Virus record (IMG/VR): IMGVR_UViG_3300025910_000141
Span: 1 to 20,909 of that record
Source of the DNA: a virus
Length of the DNA stretch: 20,909 nucleotides
Strand: one strand, 5' to 3'
Every line of letters starts with the position of its first letter. Position 1 is the stretch's first letter. Positions 1 to 5,252 of the stretch are shown one piece after another. The notes under the pieces were generated by a model. That model searched no databases, was not told the DNA's origin, and saw nothing but the letters and a program-made list of their open reading frames with translations. The position numbers and the translations under genes were made by a program.

Positions 1-20
1 CGCCTTCTGGCGTCGTTTTC
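1..20. terminator. Partial hairpin at the left edge, probable terminator remnant
   Basis: CGCC-TTCT-GGCG forms a 4-bp hairpin at bases 1-12 and is followed by TCGTTTTC. This looks like the right part of an intrinsic terminator whose left stem lies outside the window. It would end transcription of an unseen gene to the left. The stem cannot be measured from here. Confidence 0.35.
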
Positions 21-225
21 ATCCGTTCGTACGAGGTGTGATCTAGACCGTTCGCAAGGTACCGTCGCTCTAAGGCGACGTTATCGATGGGGGTCGAACA
101 TGCGAGCGCAGAGGATGAGCACGCTCTACGCGTCGAACGCGCAAGCGAGCCGTCGCGGAAAAACAACGAAACCAAGCGACGCTAAAAGGCGACGGCCCGG
201 GACGTACCGTTGCAGCTCAGACACC

Positions 226-238
226 GCATACCGTATGC
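226..238. promoter_or_regulatory. Palindrome at the repressor start, candidate autoregulatory operator
   Basis: GCATAC-C-GTATGC is a perfect inverted repeat with a single central base. It ends two bases before the ATG at 241. If that ATG is the true start the site covers the -10 region and could be the repressor's own operator. The symmetry is seen; the role is inferred. Confidence 0.35.
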
Positions 239-240
239 GT

Positions 241-648
241 ATGAGCGACGCTTCCCGCCCGGTCGAAGACTGGGCCGGCTACCTACGCCGGATGACCGAC
301 CGGTCCGGCTGGAGCGTCGCGCGCCTCGCCCGGGACTCCGGAGTCAACCGGGCAACGATCTTCAGATGGATCAAGGGCGACACCGGCGTCACCGTCGACA
401 GCGTCCGCCGCATCGCCCTCGCGCTCGGCGACGACCCGGAGAACGCGCTCCGCGCCGCGGGCAGCAGCGGACAGCCGGCCGCGCCCGTGCAGGACGAAGA
501 GGTCGCGCTGATCATGCGCGCGCCCGTCGATGACGAGCTGCGGCAGGTAATGCTGCGCAAACTGAGCGAACGGCGCGAACGCGACCGGCAGCAACGGATC
601 GCCGACTTCGAAACGATGATCGAGCTTTCCAAGCAGCGCGAGGGCTGA
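241..648 (+). CDS. XRE/Cro-type HTH protein, candidate phage immunity repressor
   Basis: A 135-residue DNA-binding protein. A helix-turn-helix occupies about residues 22-62, with the pattern WSVARLARDSGVNRATIFRW, followed by VDSVRRIALALG typical of XRE repressors. The C-terminal third is charged and helical (roughly 95-135) and may dimerise. It lies 3 bases upstream of the integrase, the usual place for an actinophage lysogeny repressor, so it probably holds the lytic genes off and may be co-transcribed with the integrase. In-frame starts also exist at 100 (preceded by GGGGG) and 235. I prefer 241 because codons 100-234 have weak GC third positions while those after 241 are strongly GC3-rich. 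An excisionase or other regulator is the main alternative. Confidence 0.7.
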   Translation: MSDASRPVEDWAGYLRRMTDRSGWSVARLARDSGVNRATIFRWIKGDTGVTVDSVRRIALALGDDPENALRAAGSSGQPAAPVQDEEVALIMRAPVDDELRQVMLRKLSERRERDRQQRIADFETMIELSKQREG

Positions 649-651
649 GCC

Positions 652-1845
652 GTGTGGGTCGAGAAGAACGGGCCCACCTACCGCATCCGAGACCTGGTCG
701 CCGGCAGGAAGGTCACCGTCGAGTCCGGCTTCCCCACGAAGACCGCCGCCAAGAACGTCATGAAGGTCCTCGAAGGCGAGAAGATCCAGGGCATCTACAT
801 CGACCCCCGCGCCGGGAAGGTGACCGTCGAGGCGTTCGCCGAGATCTGGTGGCCCACCCACCTGCCGCGGTTGACGCCAGGATCGGCGAAGAGCGAGGGC
901 GCCCGGCTGCGCAACCACATCATCCCGCTGCTCGGCGAACTTGAGGTCGGCGAGGTGGACCGCCTCATCGTCACGGGCTGGGTGGCGCAGCTGCTCGCCG
1001 GCGACCCGGAGGACGAGGACTTCAACCGGGTGCCGCTGGCCCCGAAGACGGTCCGCAACGCGCACGGCGTGCTCTACTCGCTGTTCCAGGCCGCGGTGGA
1101 CAACAAGCTGATCCGGTCGAATCCGTGCTACCGCACCGGCCTTCCGAAGACGCCTATGAAGGAGCGCCGGTATCTCGACGACGCTGAGATCGGCCGCCTG
1201 GTCGCCGCGATGCCGCCGCACTGGCGGCCCATGATCGTGCTGATGGTGGCGACCGGGATCCGCTGGTCGGAGATGGCCGGGCTACGCGTGCAGCACGTCG
1301 ACGTGCTCGCCCGCGCGCTGCGCGTGGAAGAGACCCGGCACGAGCTGTCAGGTGGCGCGCCGCTGGTGATCGGGCCGCCGAAGACGGAGCACTCGCGGCG
1401 CACGGTGACGTACCCACCGGAGGTGGCCGAGCTGGTGGTGCCGCTCGTGAGCATGCGGCATCGGGACGCGCACGTGTTCTGCGCGCCGGAGGGCGCCGAG
1501 CTGCGGCAGCGGAAGTTCTGGAAGCAGGTGTGGTTGCGGGCGACCGCGGCGGCCGGGTTGGAAGGGCTGCGAATCCACGATCTGAGGCACACCCATGCCG
1601 CGCACCTGATCTCCCAGGGGATCCCGCTCACCGGCATCCAGAGGCGGTTCGGGCACTCGTCGATCTCCGTCACCAGCGACATGTACGGGCACCTGTTGCC
1701 GGTCGTCGACGAGAACATCACGGCCGCCACGTCGGCCTCCCTCGCCAAGATCGACTTTAGGGGAATCCTAGGGGAAACCGACGGGGAACAACGGGGAACA
1801 ACGGGGAACGACGAGGAACAACTAGCAGGTCAGCGCGCAGCATGA
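652..1845 (+). CDS. int: Phage tyrosine integrase (site-specific recombinase)
   Basis: A 397-residue tyrosine recombinase that should integrate the phage at a tRNA gene. The N-terminal arm-binding region (about 1-60) and SAM-like core-binding domain (about 61-165) precede the catalytic domain. Visible catalytic residues are Arg204 (in GIRWSE), Lys244 (in PPKTEHSRR), His309 and Arg312 (in HDLRH), His335 (in FGHSS) and the nucleophile Tyr345 (in DMYGH), so the enzyme looks intact. It starts at a GTG 3 bases after the repressor stop, suggesting coupling. Its 3' end points straight at the tRNA-derived core 20 bases downstream. The last 25 or so codons are unusual: they are built of repeated GGGGAA DNA motifs, giving a Gly/Glu/Thr-rich tail that probably reflects att-site constraint rather than protein function. 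Confidence 0.95.
   Translation: MWVEKNGPTYRIRDLVAGRKVTVESGFPTKTAAKNVMKVLEGEKIQGIYIDPRAGKVTVEAFAEIWWPTHLPRLTPGSAKSEGARLRNHIIPLLGELEVGEVDRLIVTGWVAQLLAGDPEDEDFNRVPLAPKTVRNAHGVLYSLFQAAVDNKLIRSNPCYRTGLPKTPMKERRYLDDAEIGRLVAAMPPHWRPMIVLMVATGIRWSEMAGLRVQHVDVLARALRVEETRHELSGGAPLVIGPPKTEHSRRTVTYPPEVAELVVPLVSMRHRDAHVFCAPEGAELRQRKFWKQVWLRATAAAGLEGLRIHDLRHTHAAHLISQGIPLTGIQRRFGHSSISVTSDMYGHLLPVVDENITAATSASLAKIDFRGILGETDGEQRGTTGNDEEQLAGQRAA
1758..1820. repeat. Phased GGGGAA repeats, candidate integrase arm-binding sites (int side)
   Basis: GGGGAA motifs begin at 1760, 1771, 1783, 1793 and 1803, with a degenerate GAGGAA at 1813. The spacings are 11, 12, 10, 10 and 10 bases, close to one helical turn. The first copy, TAGGGGAATCC (1758-1768), recurs exactly at 1965-1975 on the other side of the core. 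Direct repeats flanking a core are the hallmark of arm-type sites in attP of tyrosine integrases; the binding itself is inferred. Confidence 0.55.
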
Positions 1846-1923
1846 CCCCCTGACCTGCAGGGCTATAGGGGTTCGAGTCCCCTCTTCCGCACCATAGTTC
1901 GATCTACCCAGATGCAGGTCAGG
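1825..1923. repeat. GCAGGTCAG inverted repeats around the att core
   Basis: GCAGGTCAG occurs at 1825-1833. Its reverse complement lies within CCTGACCTGCA at 1849-1859, and TGCAGGTCAGG at 1913-1923 is the exact 11-base inverse of the latter. These copies bracket the tRNA-derived core. They may be integrase or excisionase sites, or a structure that protects the region. Confidence 0.45.
1867..1894 (+). other. attP: attP core: 3' end of a tRNA gene (T arm, acceptor strand and CCA)
   Basis: The sequence reads as a clean tRNA 3' end: T stem AGGGG (1867-1871), T loop TTCGAGT (1872-1878), T stem CCCCT (1879-1883), acceptor strand CTTCCGC (1884-1890), discriminator A and an encoded CCA (1892-1894). 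No matching 5' half (expected start GCGGAAG) lies upstream, where the integrase gene runs. It is therefore the copy a phage carries to restore the host tRNA after integration. The amino acid identity cannot be fixed from this piece, and shared identity with the host may start somewhat left of 1867. It could also be attL or attR; flanking repeats on both sides favour attP. Confidence 0.75.
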
Positions 1924-1946
1924 CCCGGTCTGATGACCGGGCCTGA
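1919..1946. terminator. 12-bp GC-rich hairpin after the att core
   Basis: TCAGGCCCGGTC (1919-1930) and GACCGGGCCTGA (1935-1946) pair perfectly around a TGAT loop. The hairpin separates the plus-strand integrase from the converging minus-strand genes and probably ends transcription from both. Neither side has a T tract, so it is not a classical intrinsic terminator. Confidence 0.55.
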
Positions 1947-1952
1947 ACCGTC

Positions 1953-1975
1953 ATAGGGGACTGGTAGGGGAATCC
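1953..1975. repeat. TAGGGGA repeats, candidate integrase arm sites (distal side)
   Basis: TAGGGGACTGG begins at 1954 and TAGGGGAATCC at 1965, 11 bases apart in the same orientation. The second is an exact 11-base copy of 1758-1768 inside the integrase gene, placing matching sites on both sides of the tRNA-derived core. Confidence 0.5.
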
Positions 1976-1977
1976 GT

Positions 1978-2523
1978 TCAGGGCGACCGCATCATGATGG
2001 CGTCAACGAACCCGGTCGAGTAGCCGTCCCTCTCCCCCACGATCTGGCCGTGCAACTCGGCGACGGCAACGTCCTCACGCCAAGCCCGGTCCACGATCCA
2101 GCCGACGTACGGCACCCAGCTGCCCACCATCGTCGACGCCAGCGCATAGGAGGGCCACTGAGCATCCACCTCCCCGATCTGCAGGCCGGTCCAGGCCAGT
2201 CCGACCCCTGCGGTCACCGCCATCAGCCCCGAGCCCACCAGACGGGGCGACAGCGGCCGCCTGTGCCGGCCGGCCGCCTGCGTGGTCTTCTGCAGCGGGA
2301 TCGGCACTGTCGTCGTCCCGGGCGCCCGGTAGGTGCGGGAGTAATGCACGTTGCAGGCCACGACGACGACGGAGACGATCCGGTCGGTCATCGCCTGAAC
2401 GGCGCTGGCCCAGTCGCTGATCCTGCCGGCGAGCTGGTATCCGCGACGGTGGACGTGCCGGGCGAAGTTGGCTGAGGTGGCCTCGTCCGGGTTTGGCGGA
2501 ACGAAGATCAAGGCCCTAGTCAC
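1978..2523 (-). CDS. Membrane protein with serine-recombinase-like N-terminus, function unknown
   Basis: 181 residues from a GTG. The first 60 or so residues (ALIFVPP, then HRRGYQLAGRISDW, then VVVVAC) follow the strand/helix rhythm of a resolvase N-terminal domain, but the catalytic serine motif is absent. Two hydrophobic segments follow, at about residues 96-117 and 127-147, so the protein is probably anchored in the membrane. It is a paralogue of the gene just upstream. The start at 2523 is preceded by GGGGG at suitable distance, and the sequence around it resembles the start of the paralogue. A longer form from a GTG at 2574 would overlap the upstream stop (GTGA) but lacks a ribosome binding site. 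I do not recognise a specific family. Confidence 0.65.
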   Translation of the reverse strand: MTRALIFVPPNPDEATSANFARHVHRRGYQLAGRISDWASAVQAMTDRIVSVVVVACNVHYSRTYRAPGTTTVPIPLQKTTQAAGRHRRPLSPRLVGSGLMAVTAGVGLAWTGLQIGEVDAQWPSYALASTMVGSWVPYVGWIVDRAWREDVAVAELHGQIVGERDGYSTGFVDAIMMRSP

Positions 2524-2570
2524 GGGTGTATCCCCCAATGTCTCGCTGGGTCCTGCAGCGCGAGAATCGC

Positions 2571-2807
2571 TCACTCTGCCGCTAGGTCGATGGCCACATG
2601 TGATCGGTACCGGTCAGGCAGCATGGCTTCACAGGCCGAGATGATGACCTGGATGCCGTAGTTCCGGATGGCGCGGTCGAGGTGTTCCCAGGTGCGCAGG
2701 ATGGCGACGAGCCGGTAGTCGCATTGGATCACGCGATCGTGGCATCTACGTGCATGGATGCCGTCGAGCGGGGCGTCCGGCGGGACGTAGATTGCGGCGC
2801 TGATCAT
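2571..2807 (-). CDS. Small serine-recombinase-like protein lacking the catalytic serine, function unknown
   Basis: 78 residues with the pattern AAIYVPPDAPLDG, CHDRVIQCDYRLVAIL and IQVIISAC. The spacing recalls the N-terminal fold of serine recombinases, but the usual R-V-S catalytic motif is replaced by VPPD and there is no DNA-binding domain. It is probably a regulatory or structural relative rather than a recombinase. The ATG at 2807 has a good ribosome binding site (GGGGAGG, 8-10 bases upstream). An in-frame ATG 45 bases further upstream looks weaker. It is the first gene of a two-gene unit with its longer membrane-bound paralogue and is read from a low-GC intergenic region. The homology is judged by eye only. 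Confidence 0.65.
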   Translation of the reverse strand: MISAAIYVPPDAPLDGIHARRCHDRVIQCDYRLVAILRTWEHLDRAIRNYGIQVIISACEAMLPDRYRSHVAIDLAAE

Positions 2808-2906
2808 GGGTTGATCCTCCCCGTGAGGTTTCATCCGTGAAGGAACCATCACAGCGCGTCAGTGATCAGATCCGAATAGTCAAATCGGTGAAGTTACCTG
2901 CGGAAA

Positions 2907-2931
2907 TACGAACGACCTTCAAGCGTTCGTA
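2907..2931. promoter_or_regulatory. Inverted repeat TACGAACG-N9-CGTTCGTA in a divergent promoter region
   Basis: Perfect 8-bp arms lie at 2907-2914 and 2924-2931, in the AT-richer gap between the divergent genes at 2807 (-) and 3068 (+). The half-site CGTTCGTA also occurs at 24-31, upstream of the repressor and integrase. The arms are about 17 bases centre to centre, so a dimeric regulator could bind here. Which protein binds is not known. Confidence 0.45.
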
Positions 2932-3067
2932 CCGACTTCGAACACCTGTCCACTACCTATTGCGAATCCGTCTCGTGTCGTGCATCATGTCGCGCGTCAA
3001 GTGATCAACTGCCCGGTGCATCCGCCCCGGGTGATCGTCCAGGGTGGACACCCCTACCGTCAGCGAC

Positions 3068-3280
3068 ATGCGCAGGATCCGACTCTGGGGTGCCGCGGAG
3101 ATCCGCGACGCCCTCGGCGTCGGCCGAACCCGCGCCTACGAACTCATGCACCGCAAGGGCTTCCCCGACCCCGCCGATGACACCCTGCGCCGCGGCGCCG
3201 TTTGGCTCCAGGACGAAGTCGAGGAGTGGATCGCGGCGAACCGGAAGGTCATCGCCGAGGAGCCCGAGGGCGACGCCTAG
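3068..3280 (+). CDS. AlpA/excisionase-type helix-turn-helix protein
   Basis: 70 residues with a winged-helix excisionase-like pattern: LWGAAEIRDALGVGRTRAYE forms the HTH, followed by HRKGFPDP, a wing with GAVWLQ, and DEVEEWIAANR. This matches the MerR-like/AlpA (HTH_17) class used as phage excisionases and transcription activators. No ribosome binding site precedes the ATG, but TACCGT (3055-3060) ends 7 bases before it, so the mRNA may be leaderless. A GTG at 3044 is an alternative start. A paralogue is at 4469-4669. It converges on the methyltransferase gene, with 15 bases between stops. It is a candidate excisionase, though it is not next to the integrase. Confidence 0.75.
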   Translation: MRRIRLWGAAEIRDALGVGRTRAYELMHRKGFPDPADDTLRRGAVWLQDEVEEWIAANRKVIAEEPEGDA

Positions 3281-3295
3281 CGCGGCCCCGCCGGC

Positions 3296-4084
3296 TCACG
3301 GCTTGCGCGCCACCGCGGCGTACGCCAGCGCCTCCGGATCGCTGACGACATCCCCGAACGGCCGCCACTGCGACGTCGACACCAGCCCCGGCTCGACCGG
3401 CTCCAGCCCGGCAAGGAAGCCGGCGACCTGATCCCAGGTCCGCGCCCGGAACGGGCCATGGGCGCCTGAACTCACCATCTCCTCGACCTTCGCGCGGACA
3501 TCGACCGGCAGCGGGTCGACAGTCGCGTGCGAGATCGCCACGTAGCTGCCCGACGGCAGCGCGGCCACCAGCTCGCGCACGCACGCCGCCGCCTCGGCGT
3601 CGTCCTCGATGAAGTGCAGCACCGCGCACAGCAGCACCCCGACCGGCCGCGAGAAGTCGAGGGGCAACCGGGCCGCGGAGATGATCTCCCGCGGGGCCAT
3701 CAGGTCCGCTTCGAGGTACCCGACGTCGCCGACGCCGTTGCCGGTCAGCAACGCCCGCGCGTGCGCCATGATCAGCGGGTCGTTGTCGACGTACACGACC
3801 CGGGCGGCCGGGTCGGCGGCCTGGGCGACGTCGTGCACGCTCTCGCCCGTGGGCATTCCACACCCGATGTCGAGGAACTGCCGGACGCCGGCCTCGGCTG
3901 CCAGGTAGCGCACGGCGCGGAGCACGAACTCGCGGTTTTCACGTATCGCTGTCCTGATCTGCGGCAGCTCCTCGCGCAGCAGATCCGCGGACGCCCGATC
4001 GGCCGCGAAGTTGTCCTTGCCGCCGAGCAGGTAGTCGTAGCGGCGGCCGGAATGCGGAACGTTGACGTTGAGCTCGGCGGTCAT
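3296..4084 (-). CDS. SAM-dependent methyltransferase, DUF574/PF04672 family
   Basis: 262 residues. The family signature RRYDYLLGGKDNFAADR is at 14-30. SAM-binding motif I, FLDIGCGMPTGESVHD, is at 70-85, and an acidic end of strand 2, VVYVDNDPLIMAHAR, is at 96-110. Rossmann-fold elements follow (VGVLLCAVLHFI, SYVAISHAT). The family is abundant in actinomycetes and its substrates are largely unknown. The start ATG overlaps the stop of the small upstream gene (ATGA), so the two are translationally coupled. In a phage this could be a lysogenic-conversion cargo gene, a modifier of DNA or a small molecule, or a host gene picked up by the phage. The function is not decided by the sequence. Confidence 0.88.
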   Translation of the reverse strand: MTAELNVNVPHSGRRYDYLLGGKDNFAADRASADLLREELPQIRTAIRENREFVLRAVRYLAAEAGVRQFLDIGCGMPTGESVHDVAQAADPAARVVYVDNDPLIMAHARALLTGNGVGDVGYLEADLMAPREIISAARLPLDFSRPVGVLLCAVLHFIEDDAEAAACVRELVAALPSGSYVAISHATVDPLPVDVRAKVEEMVSSGAHGPFRARTWDQVAGFLAGLEPVEPGLVSTSQWRPFGDVVSDPEALAYAAVARKP

Positions 4085-4296
4085 CGCGCACCCCGCCACC
4101 GGCGCCGTTCGGCTGCCTGCCACTCCCTGGCGTAGGCCAGGCCGTCGGCGTAGAGCCGTTCCGCGTCGCCCAGCTCGGCGCGGGCCAGCATGCGCTCGAC
4201 GTGGCAGGGGTAGGCCTCCAGTCCGCACCGGCAGACCGGGCGCCAGGGCGCGTACCAGCGCCGCCGAGGGCCGTGCTTGGGGTACAGGTCTCGCAT
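4081..4296 (-). CDS. Small Cys-containing basic protein coupled to the methyltransferase
   Basis: 71 residues, Arg-, Trp- and Tyr-rich. A central CRCG...PCHVERML cluster (about residues 23-37) has three cysteines and a histidine and might hold a metal. Its stop overlaps the methyltransferase start (ATGA), so the two form a translational unit and may work together, for example as a partner or substrate-binding subunit. A weak ribosome binding site (GAGG) precedes the ATG. A 7-bp palindrome lies 12 bases upstream. I do not recognise a named family. Confidence 0.6.
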   Translation of the reverse strand: MRDLYPKHGPRRRWYAPWRPVCRCGLEAYPCHVERMLARAELGDAERLYADGLAYAREWQAAERRRWRGAR

Positions 4297-4307
4297 GTCG
4301 CCTCGCT

Positions 4308-4323
4308 CTCACCCGAGGGTGAG
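4308..4323. promoter_or_regulatory. Palindrome CTCACCC-GA-GGGTGAG upstream of the methyltransferase unit
   Basis: Seven-base perfect arms around a two-base centre end 12 bases ahead of the ATG at 4296 (minus strand). The position suits an operator for the two-gene unit or a leader hairpin that blocks its ribosome binding site. Confidence 0.35.
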
Positions 4324-4468
4324 GCGGCGGGCAGAGCGCGGGTCCTGCCCCAAGCCCAGGTGAGAGCCCGCCACCTCAGGGGAGGCACTTTACAGCTTGC
4401 CAAGTAGCTGTGACTAGGAGTTGCGATATTACGTAGCCGACAAGTGGCACACCCATAGCGTGATCGTC

Positions 4469-4669
4469 ATGGCGGAAGTGATGGGCGCGGCGGAGATCGC
4501 CGAACGGCTGAGGGTGACTCGGCAGCGCGCCTACCAAATCACCAGCCGCCGCGACTTCCCCGAACCGATGGCGCATCTCGCGATGGGCCAGGTGTGGCGC
4601 ACGTCGGACGTCGAGCGGTGGATCTCGGAGCGCCGGCCTGAACTGAACGAGCCGGAGGGCGAGAGGTAA
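4469..4669 (+). CDS. AlpA/excisionase-type helix-turn-helix protein (second copy)
   Basis: 66 residues. GAAEIAERLRVTRQRAYQIT forms the HTH, followed by RRDFPEP, a wing GQVWRTSD and VERWISERR. It is clearly related to the 3068-3280 protein, sharing GAAEI, AY, FP-P, VW and EWI/RWI. It is probably an excisionase or small transcription factor. The ATG at 4469 lacks a ribosome binding site. TAGCGT (4456-4461) ends 7 bases before it, the same geometry as in the first copy, so both may be leaderless. A TTG further upstream in frame (4421) would add residues unlike the family. It is divergent from the methyltransferase unit and 65 bases upstream of the coiled-coil regulator. Confidence 0.75.
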   Translation: MAEVMGAAEIAERLRVTRQRAYQITSRRDFPEPMAHLAMGQVWRTSDVERWISERRPELNEPEGER

Positions 4670-4687
4670 GCCCTTTCCTAAAGGATC

Positions 4688-4728
4688 TCTAGCCCGCTAT
4701 AGACATGGGGTGTAGCGCGCTATAGAGT
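4688..4728 (+). promoter_or_regulatory. Promoter of the 4735 gene with two palindromic operators 23 bp apart
   Basis: Two copies of the TATAGCGCGCTATA palindrome lie at 4688-4701 (two mismatches) and 4711-4724 (one mismatch), 23 bases centre to centre. They overlap a plausible promoter: -35 TAGACA (4700-4705), a 17-base spacer, and -10 TAGAGT (4723-4728). Transcription would start at or beside the ATG at 4735, giving a leaderless mRNA. Confidence 0.6.
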
Positions 4729-4734
4729 CAGGTC

Positions 4735-5145
4735 ATGACGACGATCGAAGACCTGGCTCAGACCACCGCCGCGAGGTACGACATCCCGACCGACCCCGCA
4801 CGCAAGCTGGTCGCCACCTATGTCGACCAGATCAGCGACGACGCGGACCTGTGGGACGCCGGCGCGCAGACACTCACCGCCGACGGCGTCCAGGTCGTCA
4901 CCGACGCGATCAGTGAGGGCTACCGCCATGGCCTGAACTCCACGGCGGAGAGCCGCGTTCTGGCCGACCTGGAGGAGACCGCGGCCGAGCTGCGCCGGGC
5001 GGCCGAGGCCGTCGAAGCGCTGACGGCGAAGCGAGATCAGATGGTGCGGACCCTGATGACGACGGCGGTGAGCCGCAAGACGATCGCCGAGGCCGCCGGA
5101 CTGAAGGAGGCCCGGCTCTACCAGATCCGCGACGGGAGGCGCTGA
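4735..5145 (+). CDS. Coiled-coil protein with C-terminal HTH, candidate regulator
   Basis: 136 residues. The N-terminal 70 residues are mostly helical and acidic. About 75-103 (ESRVLADLEETAAELRRAAE onwards) is a likely coiled coil for dimerisation. The C-terminus (about 107-133) carries a helix-turn-helix, SRKTIAEAAGLKEARLYQIR, resembling sigma-70 region 4 or Trp-repressor-like motifs. The ATG at 4735 immediately follows a promoter, so translation is probably leaderless. The gene lies between two pairs of identical palindromic operators, so it may repress both itself and the gene at 5253. I do not recognise a named family. Confidence 0.7.
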   Translation: MTTIEDLAQTTAARYDIPTDPARKLVATYVDQISDDADLWDAGAQTLTADGVQVVTDAISEGYRHGLNSTAESRVLADLEETAAELRRAAEAVEALTAKRDQMVRTLMTTAVSRKTIAEAAGLKEARLYQIRDGRR

Positions 5146-5173
5146 GGCGCAGGTCAGGGCCAATATGTGCCAC

Positions 5174-5216
5174 TCTATAGCGCGCTATAGACATGAGCTA
5201 TAGCGCGCTATAGACT
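5174..5216 (+). promoter_or_regulatory. Promoter of the 5253 gene with two perfect palindromic operators 23 bp apart
   Basis: TCTATAGCGCGCTATAGA (5174-5191) is an 18-bp perfect palindrome, and CTATAGCGCGCTATAG (5198-5213) a 16-bp one. Their centres are 23 bases apart, exactly as in the upstream pair. They cover a promoter of the same build: -35 TAGACA (5188-5193), a 17-base spacer, and -10 TAGACT (5211-5216). A dimeric repressor here would block RNA polymerase. Confidence 0.65.
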
Positions 5217-5252
5217 TGTCTCATAAGCAAGCGAGAGACAAGGGAGACGGAA

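Noticed and set aside
100-240. N-terminal extension of the repressor from ATG 100
   Set aside because: A GGGGG element precedes it, but codons up to 234 lack the GC third-position bias, the residues look random, and the domain begins after 241. Kept only as an alternative start.
283-1221. Long minus-strand reading frame over the repressor and integrase
   Set aside because: Arg/Asp/His-rich shadow of the clearly coding plus strand.
1758-1820. CRISPR-like array
   Set aside because: Units are 10-12 bases with no spacers, lie in coding sequence and have no cas genes nearby.
1795-1894. A complete tRNA gene
   Set aside because: Only the T arm, 3' acceptor strand and CCA are present. No GCGGAAG-type 5' half, D arm or anticodon arm is found; the upstream sequence is integrase coding DNA.
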